A stretch of DNA of 64,000 bases from Bin5 sp965200685 (GTDB lineage: Bacteria; Chloroflexota; Anaerolineae; Caldilineales; Caldilineaceae), in assembly GCA_965200685.1 (NCBI GenBank), contig OZ241379.1, forward strand, positions 4,278,001-4,342,000. Reading direction: 5' to 3'. Under the pieces are notes generated by a model. The model had not been told where the DNA came from, searched no databases, and was given only the letters and a program-made list of their open reading frames with translations. The position numbers and the translations under genes were made by a program. Positions 8,484 to 17,015 of the stretch are shown one piece after another; the first letter of the stretch is position 1; each line of letters begins with the position of its first letter.

Positions 8484-9755
8484 CTAGGAGATTCGGGTTT
8501 CTGTCCGCGATGCGCGCTCAACCTCTATCCACAGCTCTTCAACACCGCGCAGGACAATTTGATCTCTATACTCAGGTTCAGATAGCAAACGTATGGCAGT
8601 AAAGCGTTCAAGGAGACTGGCAAAGGCGACTCGTCCTTCCAAGATGGCCAAGGGCGCGCCCAGGCAGTAGTGGATGCCACGCCCAAAGGATATATGGCTC
8701 TTTTCTCGGCGTCCGATATCCAAAACATGGGGGTTGGTAAACACGGAAGGGTCTCGATTCGCTGCCCCAATGATAGCGATAATCCGTTGCCCCGCACGAA
8801 TCTGCTTGCCCCCAAGCTGCGTATCTTCCACAGCAATACGTCCATTCAGTTGGACAGGGCTATCATAGCGCAGAAACTCATCAATCGCTGTATCCAATAG
8901 GTCTGGATTCTCTCTGAGTCGCTGAAGCTGGTCTGGATTCCGCAACAGGGCCAGCATCCCGTTGCCAATCAAGTTACGGGTCGTTTCGTTGCCCGCCACC
9001 AGCAACAGCATGAGGGTGGATAGCAGTTCCTCATGGGTCAGTCTGTCACCTTCTTCCTCCGCGGCCAGCAGCGCACTGAGCAGGTCGTCTTGGGGGGCCT
9101 GTCGTCTCTGCTCAATGATACCCTCAAAGTACGCGAACAGTTCTTCAGTAGACTTCTGCACTCGAGCTACCTGTTCGTCATTGAGGATTGGCTCAATGGA
9201 GAGTGCGATATCGTTGGACCAATCTTTGAAGTGCTCCCGGTCTTGTGCGGGAACGCCCAACATCTCGGCGATTACAATGACCGGTAATGGGAAGGCAAAG
9301 TCATTGATCATATCAAAGCGATCTTTGTCCCCAACCGCATCCAGAAGCTCGTCAACGATCTGCTGGGTCCGAGGGCCAAGCTCTGATACCGCCCGGGGTG
9401 TAAACGCTTTGGAGACAAGTGACCGCAGTCTGGTGTGCTTGGGAGGGTCAAAATCCAGCAAGGTCCTGTACTGTGTATAGTCGAAGCTACGCTCATCATT
9501 TGAAAATTGCTTATGGTCCAACAGAACAGCTTGCACATCTTCGTACTGGGTCAGGGCCCACGCGTCGCGTAACCTCATGCGGTGTACTGGATCCTTACGA
9601 CGCAACTGTTCATATAGATTGTATGGGTCGGCCTTGACCTCCATGGAGGTCAAATCGTAGCTGATCCCTGACTCCAGACGCTCCCAGGCCAGCAGGCCCC
9701 GTATGACAACCGGCTTTAGCATATTTTGAACGATTTTTGACACAATCATACGCAT
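8484..9755 (-). CDS. Cytochrome P450
   Basis: A 423-residue soluble bacterial cytochrome P450 (CYP107-like class), a haem monooxygenase. The I-helix oxygen-activation motif is AGNETTRNL (residues about 248-256), the K-helix region is DEFLRYDSPVQL, and the haem-binding loop is FGRGIHYCLGAPLA, with the cysteine ligand near residue 365. The start at 9755 has GAGG 5 bases upstream; a longer in-frame ATG exists 20 codons earlier without a clear ribosome-binding site. No ferredoxin or reductase gene is adjacent; the ferredoxin at 2184 is 6 kb away and could serve, but that is speculation. Substrate unknown. Confidence 0.93.
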   Translation of the reverse strand: MRMIVSKIVQNMLKPVVIRGLLAWERLESGISYDLTSMEVKADPYNLYEQLRRKDPVHRMRLRDAWALTQYEDVQAVLLDHKQFSNDERSFDYTQYRTLLDFDPPKHTRLRSLVSKAFTPRAVSELGPRTQQIVDELLDAVGDKDRFDMINDFAFPLPVIVIAEMLGVPAQDREHFKDWSNDIALSIEPILNDEQVARVQKSTEELFAYFEGIIEQRRQAPQDDLLSALLAAEEEGDRLTHEELLSTLMLLLVAGNETTRNLIGNGMLALLRNPDQLQRLRENPDLLDTAIDEFLRYDSPVQLNGRIAVEDTQLGGKQIRAGQRIIAIIGAANRDPSVFTNPHVLDIGRREKSHISFGRGIHYCLGAPLAILEGRVAFASLLERFTAIRLLSEPEYRDQIVLRGVEELWIEVERASRTETRIS

Positions 9756-10114
9756 TATATCCTCAGGAGGCCGAAAGATTGCCCGGAACACAAGCTGATC
9801 CGGGAAAGTATTCAAATATAGGCTAACCCACCTCGCCTAGAAAGTCAAACACCTAGGGAAGCTAACAGCACTGTGGCTAGTGGCTTGTAACTGCAGTGGG
9901 CAGTGTATCTGCGATGTCAGTTGTCAGGGACACCTAAATTTCTCTGAAAAATTGTATCAGCTAACCCTGTCAATCACTAAAAAAAGTCAGAAATTCCCGT
10001 ACTTTAATATCCGTCCTATCTATTGTATGATTCCAGCTAGTATGTGAGGCGGCCATCCTCGTCGGCCTACACAAGACTTTTAACCAGATTTCTCTTCATA
10101 GAAAGGAATGGGCA
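9756..10114. other. Divergent intergenic region, no gene seen
   Basis: This 359-base AT-rich gap separates the divergent P450 and PhyH genes and must hold both promoters, but I cannot pick convincing -35/-10 pairs. Around 9876-9906 it contains a degenerate member of the intergenic palindrome family (TGTAACTGCAGTGGGCAGTG). No tRNA or open reading frame with coding character is visible. Confidence 0.5.
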
Positions 10115-11008
10115 ATGGCAGCGACCCGCGAACAATCTGAGAATGCAGCTTATATTTTCGCTCATAGCTTGGGACAACGGCTAGATATGAGTGCCCAGGA
10201 TCTGCCCCGCACCAATGCCGATGGTCTGCCGGTGGTCGACCTGACCCAAGAGCAGAAATATCTCTTTGACACCCGCGGCTGGCTACTGCTTCCCGGGGTG
10301 TTGTCCCAAGATGACATTGAGGAGATGCGCGACTTTTGCCTGCGCCTCCAGCATGAACCCGAGTCGGTCCCCGAACATGAACGCTCGGCCCTCGGTGGCC
10401 CCCTGCAACGGCTGGCGGACCATCCCCTTGTCGTGGGCTTCATGCACGAGTTCGTGGCCTTCCCGCCGCTGTCCCGGCAGGACTGTTACGGCTTCCGCAT
10501 GGAATCCTGCAATCTCTTCTACCGCAGCGTCGGCGATGGTCAGTTCTCTCCTCATAATGGCAGTGGCTTCTTTCGCCTTCCAGGTGACACCCACTTCTAC
10601 CACTGCCTGCCCGGCAAAGCACACGCCGGCCTGACCCGGGTCGTCTGGGAGCTGAATCCAATCCAAGAAGGGGATGGGACCCTCATCGTCAGCGGCAGTC
10701 ACAAGGCTGCCTATGCTGCGCCTGAATCGATCCAAGATCAGCATTCGCCGATCTGGGAGGGCTATACCTGCCCGGCCGGTTCTCTCCTCTTCTTCACAGA
10801 GTCACTTACCCACAGTGCCCGCCCTTGGACGAATCCCAAGCACGACCGGGTTGCCATCTTTAGCTGCTACAACACGGTGGACAGCAAATGGCACGATTGG
10901 GACCCGCACCCACACCTTGTGGCGTCCATGCCGCCCAAGCGTCAAACCCTGTTCCGCCCTGTGCGAGCCGCCAATAATCTAGCCGGCGGCCTTCACTATG
11001 CCGTCTAG
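10115..11008 (+). CDS. Phytanoyl-CoA dioxygenase (PhyH) family protein
   Basis: A 297-residue protein of the PhyH family of Fe(II)/2-oxoglutarate oxygenases. The C-terminal part shows the family pattern GDGTLIVSGSHKAAY, whose histidine (in GSHK) is the usual distal iron ligand, and NPKHDRVAIFSCYNT with the probable 2-oxoglutarate-binding arginine. The proximal HxD motif is not obvious: the region has SPHNGSGFF, so catalytic competence should be doubted. The ATG has AAAGGAATGGGCA upstream. It is followed at a gap of about 80 bases by a two-cupin protein on the same strand, and the two may form a small operon. Substrate unknown. Confidence 0.8.
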   Translation: MAATREQSENAAYIFAHSLGQRLDMSAQDLPRTNADGLPVVDLTQEQKYLFDTRGWLLLPGVLSQDDIEEMRDFCLRLQHEPESVPEHERSALGGPLQRLADHPLVVGFMHEFVAFPPLSRQDCYGFRMESCNLFYRSVGDGQFSPHNGSGFFRLPGDTHFYHCLPGKAHAGLTRVVWELNPIQEGDGTLIVSGSHKAAYAAPESIQDQHSPIWEGYTCPAGSLLFFTESLTHSARPWTNPKHDRVAIFSCYNTVDSKWHDWDPHPHLVASMPPKRQTLFRPVRAANNLAGGLHYAV

Positions 11009-11087
11009 ATTCATAAGCAGTGGTCAGTGAAACTGCAGATCCTGATCACAGGCTACTGCTATGAAACCAAAAGAGGAGACATATTCC

Positions 11088-11819
11088 ATGGCAACGCTAC
11101 TTTCAGCCAAGCGGGCCGCCGCCTTCACAATGGGGAAGGGCGATTCCCGTAATCTTGTAGGCCCAGCTATGGGCGCGCAGACCATTACTCTGAACTATTC
11201 TGTTTTTCAGCCAGGCCACGAGTTCCCCCAGCACTTCCATGACGGTTGCGCGGATATCTTTATTGTGCTGGAGGGCGGCGTGTCGGTGCGTCAAGGGGAT
11301 GTATACACGCCGATCCGTAGCGGAGAGTTCGCCTACGTACCTTCTCCGGAGGTCCATGGCACAGTCAATACGACAGATGCCCAAGCGGTCCTGATCAGCT
11401 TTCAGGCACCGCCGGACCTGGCTCTGTACCGGGGAGAACGAGATCCATCCCAAACAGGAATGGTCCCGCGTCCGCCCAAGGATCATCGGACGACTGTACG
11501 CATCGACCGGCTGACGTGCGGTGAACTTTATGAAGAGGAAGGGGTAAGGACATGGACACCGGCCTCTCCTGCTTGTGGGACAGCAGAAATGCGCCTAGAC
11601 TACTACGAACTGGACCCAGGTGGTCAGGTGCAGGTGCCGGCATCGGCCGACTCGGAAGCTGTCTGGTTTGTCTGGGATGGCGCGGTGACGATAGGGGCCG
11701 GCGATGCGTTATTGCCAGCTGGTCTCCACGAAGGCGCGTACATCCCCGCCGGCGAAGCACAGACCGTTCACAACGAGGCCGATAGCCTGGCCCGACTCAT
11801 CCGCTGTGAAGCCGTATAG
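11088..11819 (+). CDS. Bicupin (two cupin domain) protein
   Basis: A 243-residue protein with two cupin beta-barrels. The first (about residues 35-110) has the metal-binding pattern HEFPQHFHDGCADIFIVLEG followed by GEFAYVPSPEVHG. The second (about 180-240) is weaker and lacks an obvious His cluster except near the end (GLHEGAYIPAGEAQTVHN), so it may be structural. The start at 11088 has AGGAG 8 bases upstream. An upstream in-frame ATG at 11061 is less likely. It probably follows the PhyH gene in one transcript. Cupins of this kind can be isomerases, dioxygenases or sugar-binding regulators; none can be chosen here. Confidence 0.75.
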   Translation: MATLLSAKRAAAFTMGKGDSRNLVGPAMGAQTITLNYSVFQPGHEFPQHFHDGCADIFIVLEGGVSVRQGDVYTPIRSGEFAYVPSPEVHGTVNTTDAQAVLISFQAPPDLALYRGERDPSQTGMVPRPPKDHRTTVRIDRLTCGELYEEEGVRTWTPASPACGTAEMRLDYYELDPGGQVQVPASADSEAVWFVWDGAVTIGAGDALLPAGLHEGAYIPAGEAQTVHNEADSLARLIRCEAV

Positions 11820-11857
11820 CACAGTGGCCAGCAACTACAGTCACTGGCCCCGACTGT

Positions 11858-12958
11858 TCAGACAGCTGTAGAAATTGACGCTTCCCGCACTTCCTCGGCA
11901 CTCACCTCTCGGCCCAATTGATTGGACAGGTAGATGCCCTCGGAGATAAGCATACAGTTCAGTGCGATTTCCGCGGTGGGCAGCAGGTCCACCCGGCCTT
12001 GCACTGCGGCAATCCAGTGCTGTTGGGCCCCATCATAGATGTCACCCTGCTCACGCACGTTGTGTAGGCGAAAGTTGAAAAAATTCAGATTGGTTGTTGC
12101 GTCCAGGTCCAGATCGCCAACGCTGTGAAAGTAGCCGAATGGGTCCAGCCGCACACCACCTTCGTTGCCGACGATGAATGATCCCTCAAAGGCGTTCATG
12201 TGGATGGACCAGGCTTCAATAATGTCCAATGTGATGTTGTCCGCCATACGCACAAAGCCAAGCCCCAACTCCTCTACATTGTAGCCACTGCGCGCCCGCC
12301 GGGCCGGGTCCATCGCCATCTCTTGATACGTCTTGCCGGAGATACGCAGGACCTCAGGGTTGCCCAGCAGATAGAGAACTGTGGAGATGTGATAGACGCC
12401 CATATCGTAGAGAGCACCGCCGCTCGCTGTCTCCTTTTGCACGAAAAAGGGCGAGCCATAGCCATCAACAAATGGCCGGCCCCTGCGACGATAGCCGGTG
12501 GAGCGGGCATGATACAGCTTGCCCAGATAGCCGCCATCAATGAGAGCTTTGGCCGCTTTTGTCTCATTGATGAAGTACTCACGGTTCTGGATGCTGAGCA
12601 TCTGGCCGCTCTCTCTGGCGGCGTTCAACATTTTTTCAGCGTCAATGTACGCGCCGGCCATGGGCTTCTCGCAGAATACATGCTTGCCCGCTGCCAGTGC
12701 GGCGATGGTCACAGGCATATGGAAGTTGTTGTGCAGACAGACATCCACGGCTTCGATGTCATCCCGGGCCAACAACTCCCGAAAATCAGTGTAGACATCT
12801 GCAATCCCATTTGCAGATGCAACTCTCTGGGCCTCGGCCTCATTGATATCGGCAATGGCACAGATCTCCACATGGGGCATGCTCATATACGTGCCCACGT
12901 GGCCCTTGCCGATTTGGCCGACCCCAATGATCCCGACCCGGGTACTGTTCTGGGTCAT
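11858..12958 (-). CDS. Gfo/Idh/MocA family oxidoreductase
   Basis: A 366-residue NAD(P)-dependent sugar or inositol dehydrogenase. The Rossmann motif GIIGVGQIGKGHVG opens the protein, ADINEAEA follows at the end of beta-2, and the active-site lysine motif is CEKPMAG near residue 96. The catalytic domain contains GGALYDMGVYHIS with the expected histidine. ATG at 12958 follows AGAG by about 6 bases; a TTG two codons upstream is an alternative. It is the last gene of a minus-strand series: binding protein, permease, TIM-barrel isomerase, dehydrogenase, which suggests oxidation of a transported sugar-like compound. Confidence 0.9.
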   Translation of the reverse strand: MTQNSTRVGIIGVGQIGKGHVGTYMSMPHVEICAIADINEAEAQRVASANGIADVYTDFRELLARDDIEAVDVCLHNNFHMPVTIAALAAGKHVFCEKPMAGAYIDAEKMLNAARESGQMLSIQNREYFINETKAAKALIDGGYLGKLYHARSTGYRRRGRPFVDGYGSPFFVQKETASGGALYDMGVYHISTVLYLLGNPEVLRISGKTYQEMAMDPARRARSGYNVEELGLGFVRMADNITLDIIEAWSIHMNAFEGSFIVGNEGGVRLDPFGYFHSVGDLDLDATTNLNFFNFRLHNVREQGDIYDGAQQHWIAAVQGRVDLLPTAEIALNCMLISEGIYLSNQLGREVSAEEVREASISTAV

Positions 12959-12997
12959 CTTCAACTCTTTTCATAGATACATTTGTGCTAGAAAGAT

Positions 12998-13786
12998 TCA
13001 ATCTGCGCTGCTCAATTCCCGTTTAATCAGGGCCAAGGTCTTCACGGCCGCGCCCTCTTCATCGCCATTGGTAGGGACAGATTCGATACCCCAGACGCCA
13101 TCGTAGCCGCTGTCCAGCAGGATGCGAAATGCTTTGTGCAGGTTGACCGCAGGGTCGTTGCCTTGGCTATCAAAGGAGGATGTTTTGACGTGGGTGAGAC
13201 GCGCGTAGGGAGCGCACATCTCCCAGGCCATCTCTCGCTTGCCTGGTGCCCAGTTGTTGGTATCAAACAACAGCCCGAGGCCATCTACCGCCTTGAGCAG
13301 ACGCACGGTATTCTCTGGATATTTCGTCGGACCCCAGTGGTTTTCGACGAGTATCTCCATCCCCATGGCCCTCGCCCTGGGGACCAGGTCATTGTAGCCC
13401 TCAACGATACTCTCGAAGATTTCGTCCGTCAACTCTTCCGGGCCGCCGCTGTCAATACGGACCTGGGCCGAGCCGAGAGCCGCGGCCACATCTAGCCAGC
13501 GGTACGCCATCTCCCGGCAGGCGGCTCGTGCGGCCGGCGTCTCCTCATAGATGTGGCCACCATCCACGGCGATGCAGCCATAAGGCAAGCCGGCGTCGTC
13601 CGCTATTTTCTTCGCAGCGGCCAGCCATGCCTTGTCATCCAAGGCCGGCTCTAGATGCTTCATCCAGGGATCAAGCTGTGAAAAACCGTGAGCCTGATGA
13701 AAGGCCACATAGCCAGGATAATCCATTGCGCCGCTCTCAAACGAACGCCGAAAGCTGTAGGAACAGATGCTGTAACGGTGGGACAT
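12998..13786 (-). CDS. Sugar phosphate isomerase/epimerase (AP endonuclease 2-like TIM barrel)
   Basis: A 262-residue xylose-isomerase-like TIM barrel. Likely metal-binding segments are ILVENHWGPTKYPEN (Glu), LLFDTNNWAP (Asp) and THVKTSSF (His), with GIESVPTNGDEEG near the C-terminus (Glu). This is the metal pattern of IolE/IolI/hydroxypyruvate-isomerase-type enzymes. It lies 39 bases before the dehydrogenase gene and 84 bases after the permease gene on the same strand. Context suggests a pathway for an inositol-like or keto sugar, but the specific reaction cannot be named. Confidence 0.82.
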   Translation of the reverse strand: MSHRYSICSYSFRRSFESGAMDYPGYVAFHQAHGFSQLDPWMKHLEPALDDKAWLAAAKKIADDAGLPYGCIAVDGGHIYEETPAARAACREMAYRWLDVAAALGSAQVRIDSGGPEELTDEIFESIVEGYNDLVPRARAMGMEILVENHWGPTKYPENTVRLLKAVDGLGLLFDTNNWAPGKREMAWEMCAPYARLTHVKTSSFDSQGNDPAVNLHKAFRILLDSGYDGVWGIESVPTNGDEEGAAVKTLALIKRELSSAD

Positions 13787-13870
13787 AAGGTATTTCCCTT
13801 TGGTATGCTAGTGGCCCGTGAAAACCCCAGCCATACGGATCACTGGGATGTTCTAGGCACACTACGTCTG

Positions 13871-14722
13871 TTATAGAGCGGCCCGATAGCCTCTGGCCAC
13901 ATTCTTTTCTATCTGGGCCTGAAATGCCGAAAAGATGATTGTGATGATCCAGTAAAATACAGCAGCAATGAGCAGGGCCTCTAGGCTACGGAAGTTGGCC
14001 CTCCCTACCTTCTGCGCCCGCCACAGTAGCTCCCATACAAAGCCGGTGGTGGAGACGAGGGACGTGTCCTTCAGCATAGCGATGAACTGATTGCCGATGG
14101 GGGGGATAACCAGCCGCAGGGCCTGGGGGAGCACGATGCGCCGCATGATCTGCAATTGCGTCATACCGAGGGCTTGGGCCGCCTCCCGCTGGCCCACATC
14201 TACCGACTGAATGCCGGCCCGCATAATTTCCGTCATATATGCCCCATAGTTGAGGCCCAAAGCCAATACGCCCGCGGCAAGGCCCGAAAGCTGGATGCCC
14301 AACTGTGGCAGGGCTAGAAAGAAAAAGACGATCTGCAGGAGCAAGGGCGTGCCACGGATCAGCGAAATGTAGAATGTCGCGAGCGCATAGGCCGGTGGCA
14401 GCTTTGACAGGCGGCCCAGCGCGCCCAACAGAGAAAGAACCGTTGCCAAGGCAATGGATAAAACCGACAGCAAAATTGTCAGCCAGACACCATTGAAGAT
14501 GAAAAACCAGTGGCTGCTGATGAACGCCCAGTCTAAGGAGATAGTTGTGAATTGCAGACCAGCGACTGTAAATCGAACGCCGCTGAAAGCGTAGATGAGT
14601 ACCAGAAACAGCAGGACATACGAGACATTCACTCCCACAGAAAACCGGCGAGTACTCCGCTGTTGTAAGGCGCGGATATGCTCGGCCTGTGAGGGATAGC
14701 GGTCATCAGAGTGTACTGTCAT
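13871..14722 (-). CDS. Polar amino-acid-type ABC transporter permease
   Basis: A 283-residue inner-membrane permease of the HisM/GlnP type. It has an N-terminal hydrophobic helix near residues 28-50 and about four further membrane segments. The conserved cytoplasmic loop EAAQALGMTQLQIMRRIVLPQA is present (residues about 185-206), the site that contacts the ATPase. It is 123 bases after the binding-protein gene. No ATP-binding subunit gene is adjacent; the nearest is the aapP-like gene at 52533, too far to assign. The pairing of an amino-acid-type permease with sugar-type enzymes downstream is odd and makes the substrate uncertain. Confidence 0.88.
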   Translation of the reverse strand: MTVHSDDRYPSQAEHIRALQQRSTRRFSVGVNVSYVLLFLVLIYAFSGVRFTVAGLQFTTISLDWAFISSHWFFIFNGVWLTILLSVLSIALATVLSLLGALGRLSKLPPAYALATFYISLIRGTPLLLQIVFFFLALPQLGIQLSGLAAGVLALGLNYGAYMTEIMRAGIQSVDVGQREAAQALGMTQLQIMRRIVLPQALRLVIPPIGNQFIAMLKDTSLVSTTGFVWELLWRAQKVGRANFRSLEALLIAAVFYWIITIIFSAFQAQIEKNVARGYRAAL

Positions 14723-14845
14723 AATACATTGCCAGTTTCGAGGTTCCGTTTTTGGCCTTTGTCCCCTATCTTATGAGCCATTCGGCCATAATTTGCATTT
14801 CTCCTTTATGGCAGATCAACGGAACCTCGTCTCAAATCACTACAA

Positions 14846-15742
14846 TTACTGCGTCGGATCCATGGTTAAATCCTCACCGAACCACTCCATTGACAGGCTT
14901 CTGAGGGTCCCATCAGCATGCATGGCGGCGATGATTTCGCTGACTTTCTCAACCAAGCGGGTGTTGTCTTTGGACGCATTCTTATCAAAGGCGACGGCCA
15001 GATTCTCCGAAAAGACAGGAGAGCCGACTCTGTGGATGGGCACGCCTTCTGCTAGGGCTGCTTCCACAACAGTGTTCGAGGTCAAGATAGCTTGGAACTC
15101 ATGGCGGCCCGCCTGAATCAGTTGGGCACATTCGTTGTCCGTCTGTAGAGGGATGACCGAAATGTCCGTGGGCACTTCAGCATAATAGCTGGTGGCAGGC
15201 AGCCCTAGCCCCTCCATGTCACCCATTAACCAGCTTTCGTAGGTGGTGGAGAGGCCCACGCAGATGGTCTTGCCGTTCAAGTCTTGCAGGGTCTCCACGC
15301 CAGAGTTATCCGCGGCCGCAAATTGGGCCGGTGTATAGTAGTAGGCGGGCGAGGCGAAGTCAAGGACTTCTTGGCGGGCAGTGGTGACGGTCATTGAGCC
15401 GACGCTTATGTCCCATTGGTCGCCCCAATTGCCGGCGGTAATCAGATCCCAGTCCGGCGTGACAAATTCTACTTCTACGCCCAACCGTTTGGTGATCTCT
15501 TGGGCCACGTCTACATCAAAGCCTTGGAAATTACCGCTCTCGTCCAAGAAGCTCTGGGGCGCATAGTTTGAATCAGTGGAAACACGAATCGTGCCGCGGT
15601 CCATGATTGCGGCCAGCAGGTCGTCAGGCTGCGAGGAGGCGGCACTGTCGCCACCAGTCGGCGCGGCCTGGGGCGGTGCCGGGGCTACACACGCGCTGAC
15701 CACAAGGGCCAGCAGAAGAAGAAAAGGCAGGAGTCGTTTCAT
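14846..15742 (-). CDS. ABC transporter substrate-binding lipoprotein, family 3
   Basis: A 298-residue lipoprotein that captures a small polar solute, of the amino-acid-binding family 3. The signal peptide is MKRLLPFLLLLALVVSAC with the lipobox VSAC and acylated Cys at residue 18, followed by a Ala/Pro-rich linker. Family segments include SFLDESGNFQGFDVDVAQEI near residue 65 and SVGSMTVTTARQEVLDFA near 116. AAAGGA lies 8 bases before the ATG. It heads the minus-strand cluster with the permease gene. Ligand identity is not deducible. Confidence 0.9.
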   Translation of the reverse strand: MKRLLPFLLLLALVVSACVAPAPPQAAPTGGDSAASSQPDDLLAAIMDRGTIRVSTDSNYAPQSFLDESGNFQGFDVDVAQEITKRLGVEVEFVTPDWDLITAGNWGDQWDISVGSMTVTTARQEVLDFASPAYYYTPAQFAAADNSGVETLQDLNGKTICVGLSTTYESWLMGDMEGLGLPATSYYAEVPTDISVIPLQTDNECAQLIQAGRHEFQAILTSNTVVEAALAEGVPIHRVGSPVFSENLAVAFDKNASKDNTRLVEKVSEIIAAMHADGTLRSLSMEWFGEDLTMDPTQ

Positions 15743-15855
15743 TGGAATATCCTTTCAGAATCAAGTAAAATACGGATAGTAGATAGTGAGATACATATAT
15801 CTTACGCAACTAACGCAAAATCTCAAAATGACAAGCAGACAATCGGACTGAATTG

Positions 15856-16680
15856 ATGCCTACCCTAGCAGAAGTCGTTGCCCAGCATCCCTACCCAGAT
15901 TTTCAGGACTGGTGGCCGGTCGGTCCATCCTTTCTGAGATTGATGGCCGACGCAATTCTAGCCAATTGGCAGCCGCTACCTACGGATTCTCTCGCCACTG
16001 TACAGGCCAGAACCAATGAGTATATGTCTCTGGTGTACAAACGGGAGGCCCGCCCCAAGTTGGTTGTAGATTTCGCCCAGCAACACAACCTAGACCGTAT
16101 CCACTCCGGCGAATTTGATGCCCTATCTTACGGATTCTTTTGCACGGCTTTTGAAGTGTTAGCCACGATGCACAGCGGAGAGCGATTGTATACCGCCCGC
16201 CGGCAGTTTACCGAACGAGTGGGAGCCCACTTCTTCAGCCAATTGGCTGCCCAACTAGCACTAGACCTGCCCCCTCGGCTGGAAACGGATGAGGAGTTCG
16301 TCCAGCTCAAGAATGCCATTACGCAAGTCGGCGAATTTCTCTATGCTCAGAGCTATCTACGCAGCCACTTCGCCTTCCGCTTTGATGTGACCATGACCTA
16401 CGCTGGCCGCTCCATCAACCAGCAAGCGGGAGATTTTCTGCCTACACTTGCGGCCCACGGCACAGCCTACGCCCTCTATGAAATGGGCTATCCTGTGATT
16501 TTACCCTCTGCTGTCTATCTGTACCAGACAGTTGGCGAGGCCCAGCATCACTCATCCCGCATGATCGAGGAACTATTCGCCCGCGCGGGTTGTGCAGCCA
16601 AAGAGACCGACGACTTCGACCCTAGCGGCTACCCGTCAGAGTTCGTGGTAGAGCTGTGGGAGATCCGGCGGACGACATAA
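15856..16680 (+). CDS. Hypothetical protein, 274 residues
   Basis: I do not recognise this protein. It is soluble, with no signal peptide or membrane segment, and is rich in aromatic residues and helical segments. Possible landmarks are a LSYGFFCTAFEVLATMHSGE stretch near residue 100 and a C-terminal EAQHHSSRMIEELFARAGCAA, where the paired histidines could bind metal. It has steady coding character through the whole frame, with no competing frame, so it is probably a real gene. The ATG at 15856 directly follows an in-frame TTG. It is divergent from the binding-protein gene and followed by tRNA-Glu. Confidence 0.65.
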   Translation: MPTLAEVVAQHPYPDFQDWWPVGPSFLRLMADAILANWQPLPTDSLATVQARTNEYMSLVYKREARPKLVVDFAQQHNLDRIHSGEFDALSYGFFCTAFEVLATMHSGERLYTARRQFTERVGAHFFSQLAAQLALDLPPRLETDEEFVQLKNAITQVGEFLYAQSYLRSHFAFRFDVTMTYAGRSINQQAGDFLPTLAAHGTAYALYEMGYPVILPSAVYLYQTVGEAQHHSSRMIEELFARAGCAAKETDDFDPSGYPSEFVVELWEIRRTT

Positions 16681-16741
16681 GCCATTGCCTTGATATGCCT
16701 TGCGATTCGCCCATACCCTTCGATCTGAAACACTGTCAAAT

Positions 16742-16771
16742 TTGACGACAAAACGGCTCTGCGATTATACT
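16742..16771 (+). promoter_or_regulatory. Sigma-70-type promoter for tRNA-Glu
   Basis: TTGACG at 16742-16747 and TATACT at 16766-16771 are separated by 18 bases. The tRNA begins 18 bases after the -10 box, giving a short 5' leader. The position and match are convincing. Confidence 0.65.
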
Positions 16772-16789
16772 GGCCCTTATGTTCAGCAT

Positions 16790-16862
16790 GCCCCCATCGT
16801 CTAGAGGACTAGGACTCAGGCCTTTCAAGCCTGCAACAGGGGTTCGAATCCCCTTGGGGGTA
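16790..16862 (+). tRNA. tRNA-Glu (anticodon TTC)
   Basis: A 73-base tRNA. The acceptor stem GCCCCCA pairs with TGGGGGT (terminal G-T), the anticodon stem CAGGC/GCCTG carries the loop CTTTCAA with anticodon TTC, and the T arm is CAGGGGTTCGAATCCCCTT-like. The sequence closely resembles bacterial tRNA-Glu. The 3' CCA is not encoded. A terminator follows 25 bases later. Confidence 0.96.
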
Positions 16863-16887
16863 CACCGATACGTTCAGATAAAAGGGC

Positions 16888-16912
16888 CCCGATCTTTGTA
16901 TCGGGTCTTTTG
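16888..16912 (+). terminator. Intrinsic terminator after tRNA-Glu
   Basis: CCCGAT at 16888-16893 pairs with ATCGGG at 16900-16905 around a 6-base loop, followed by TCTTTT. It lies directly downstream of tRNA-Glu. Confidence 0.65.
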
Positions 16913-17015
16913 TGTTTAAGGAGCGACCTGTGACGACCTTAACGTATTGAAATTTCCGGTCTCCAGAACCTAAACTTACATGTCGTACTAACTCTCAACA
17001 AAATGTATCGGAGGC

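Noticed and set aside
8484..9755. Secondary-metabolite gene cluster around the P450
   Set aside because: No polyketide, peptide-synthetase, terpene or tailoring genes are adjacent; neighbours are primary arginine genes and a lone dioxygenase.
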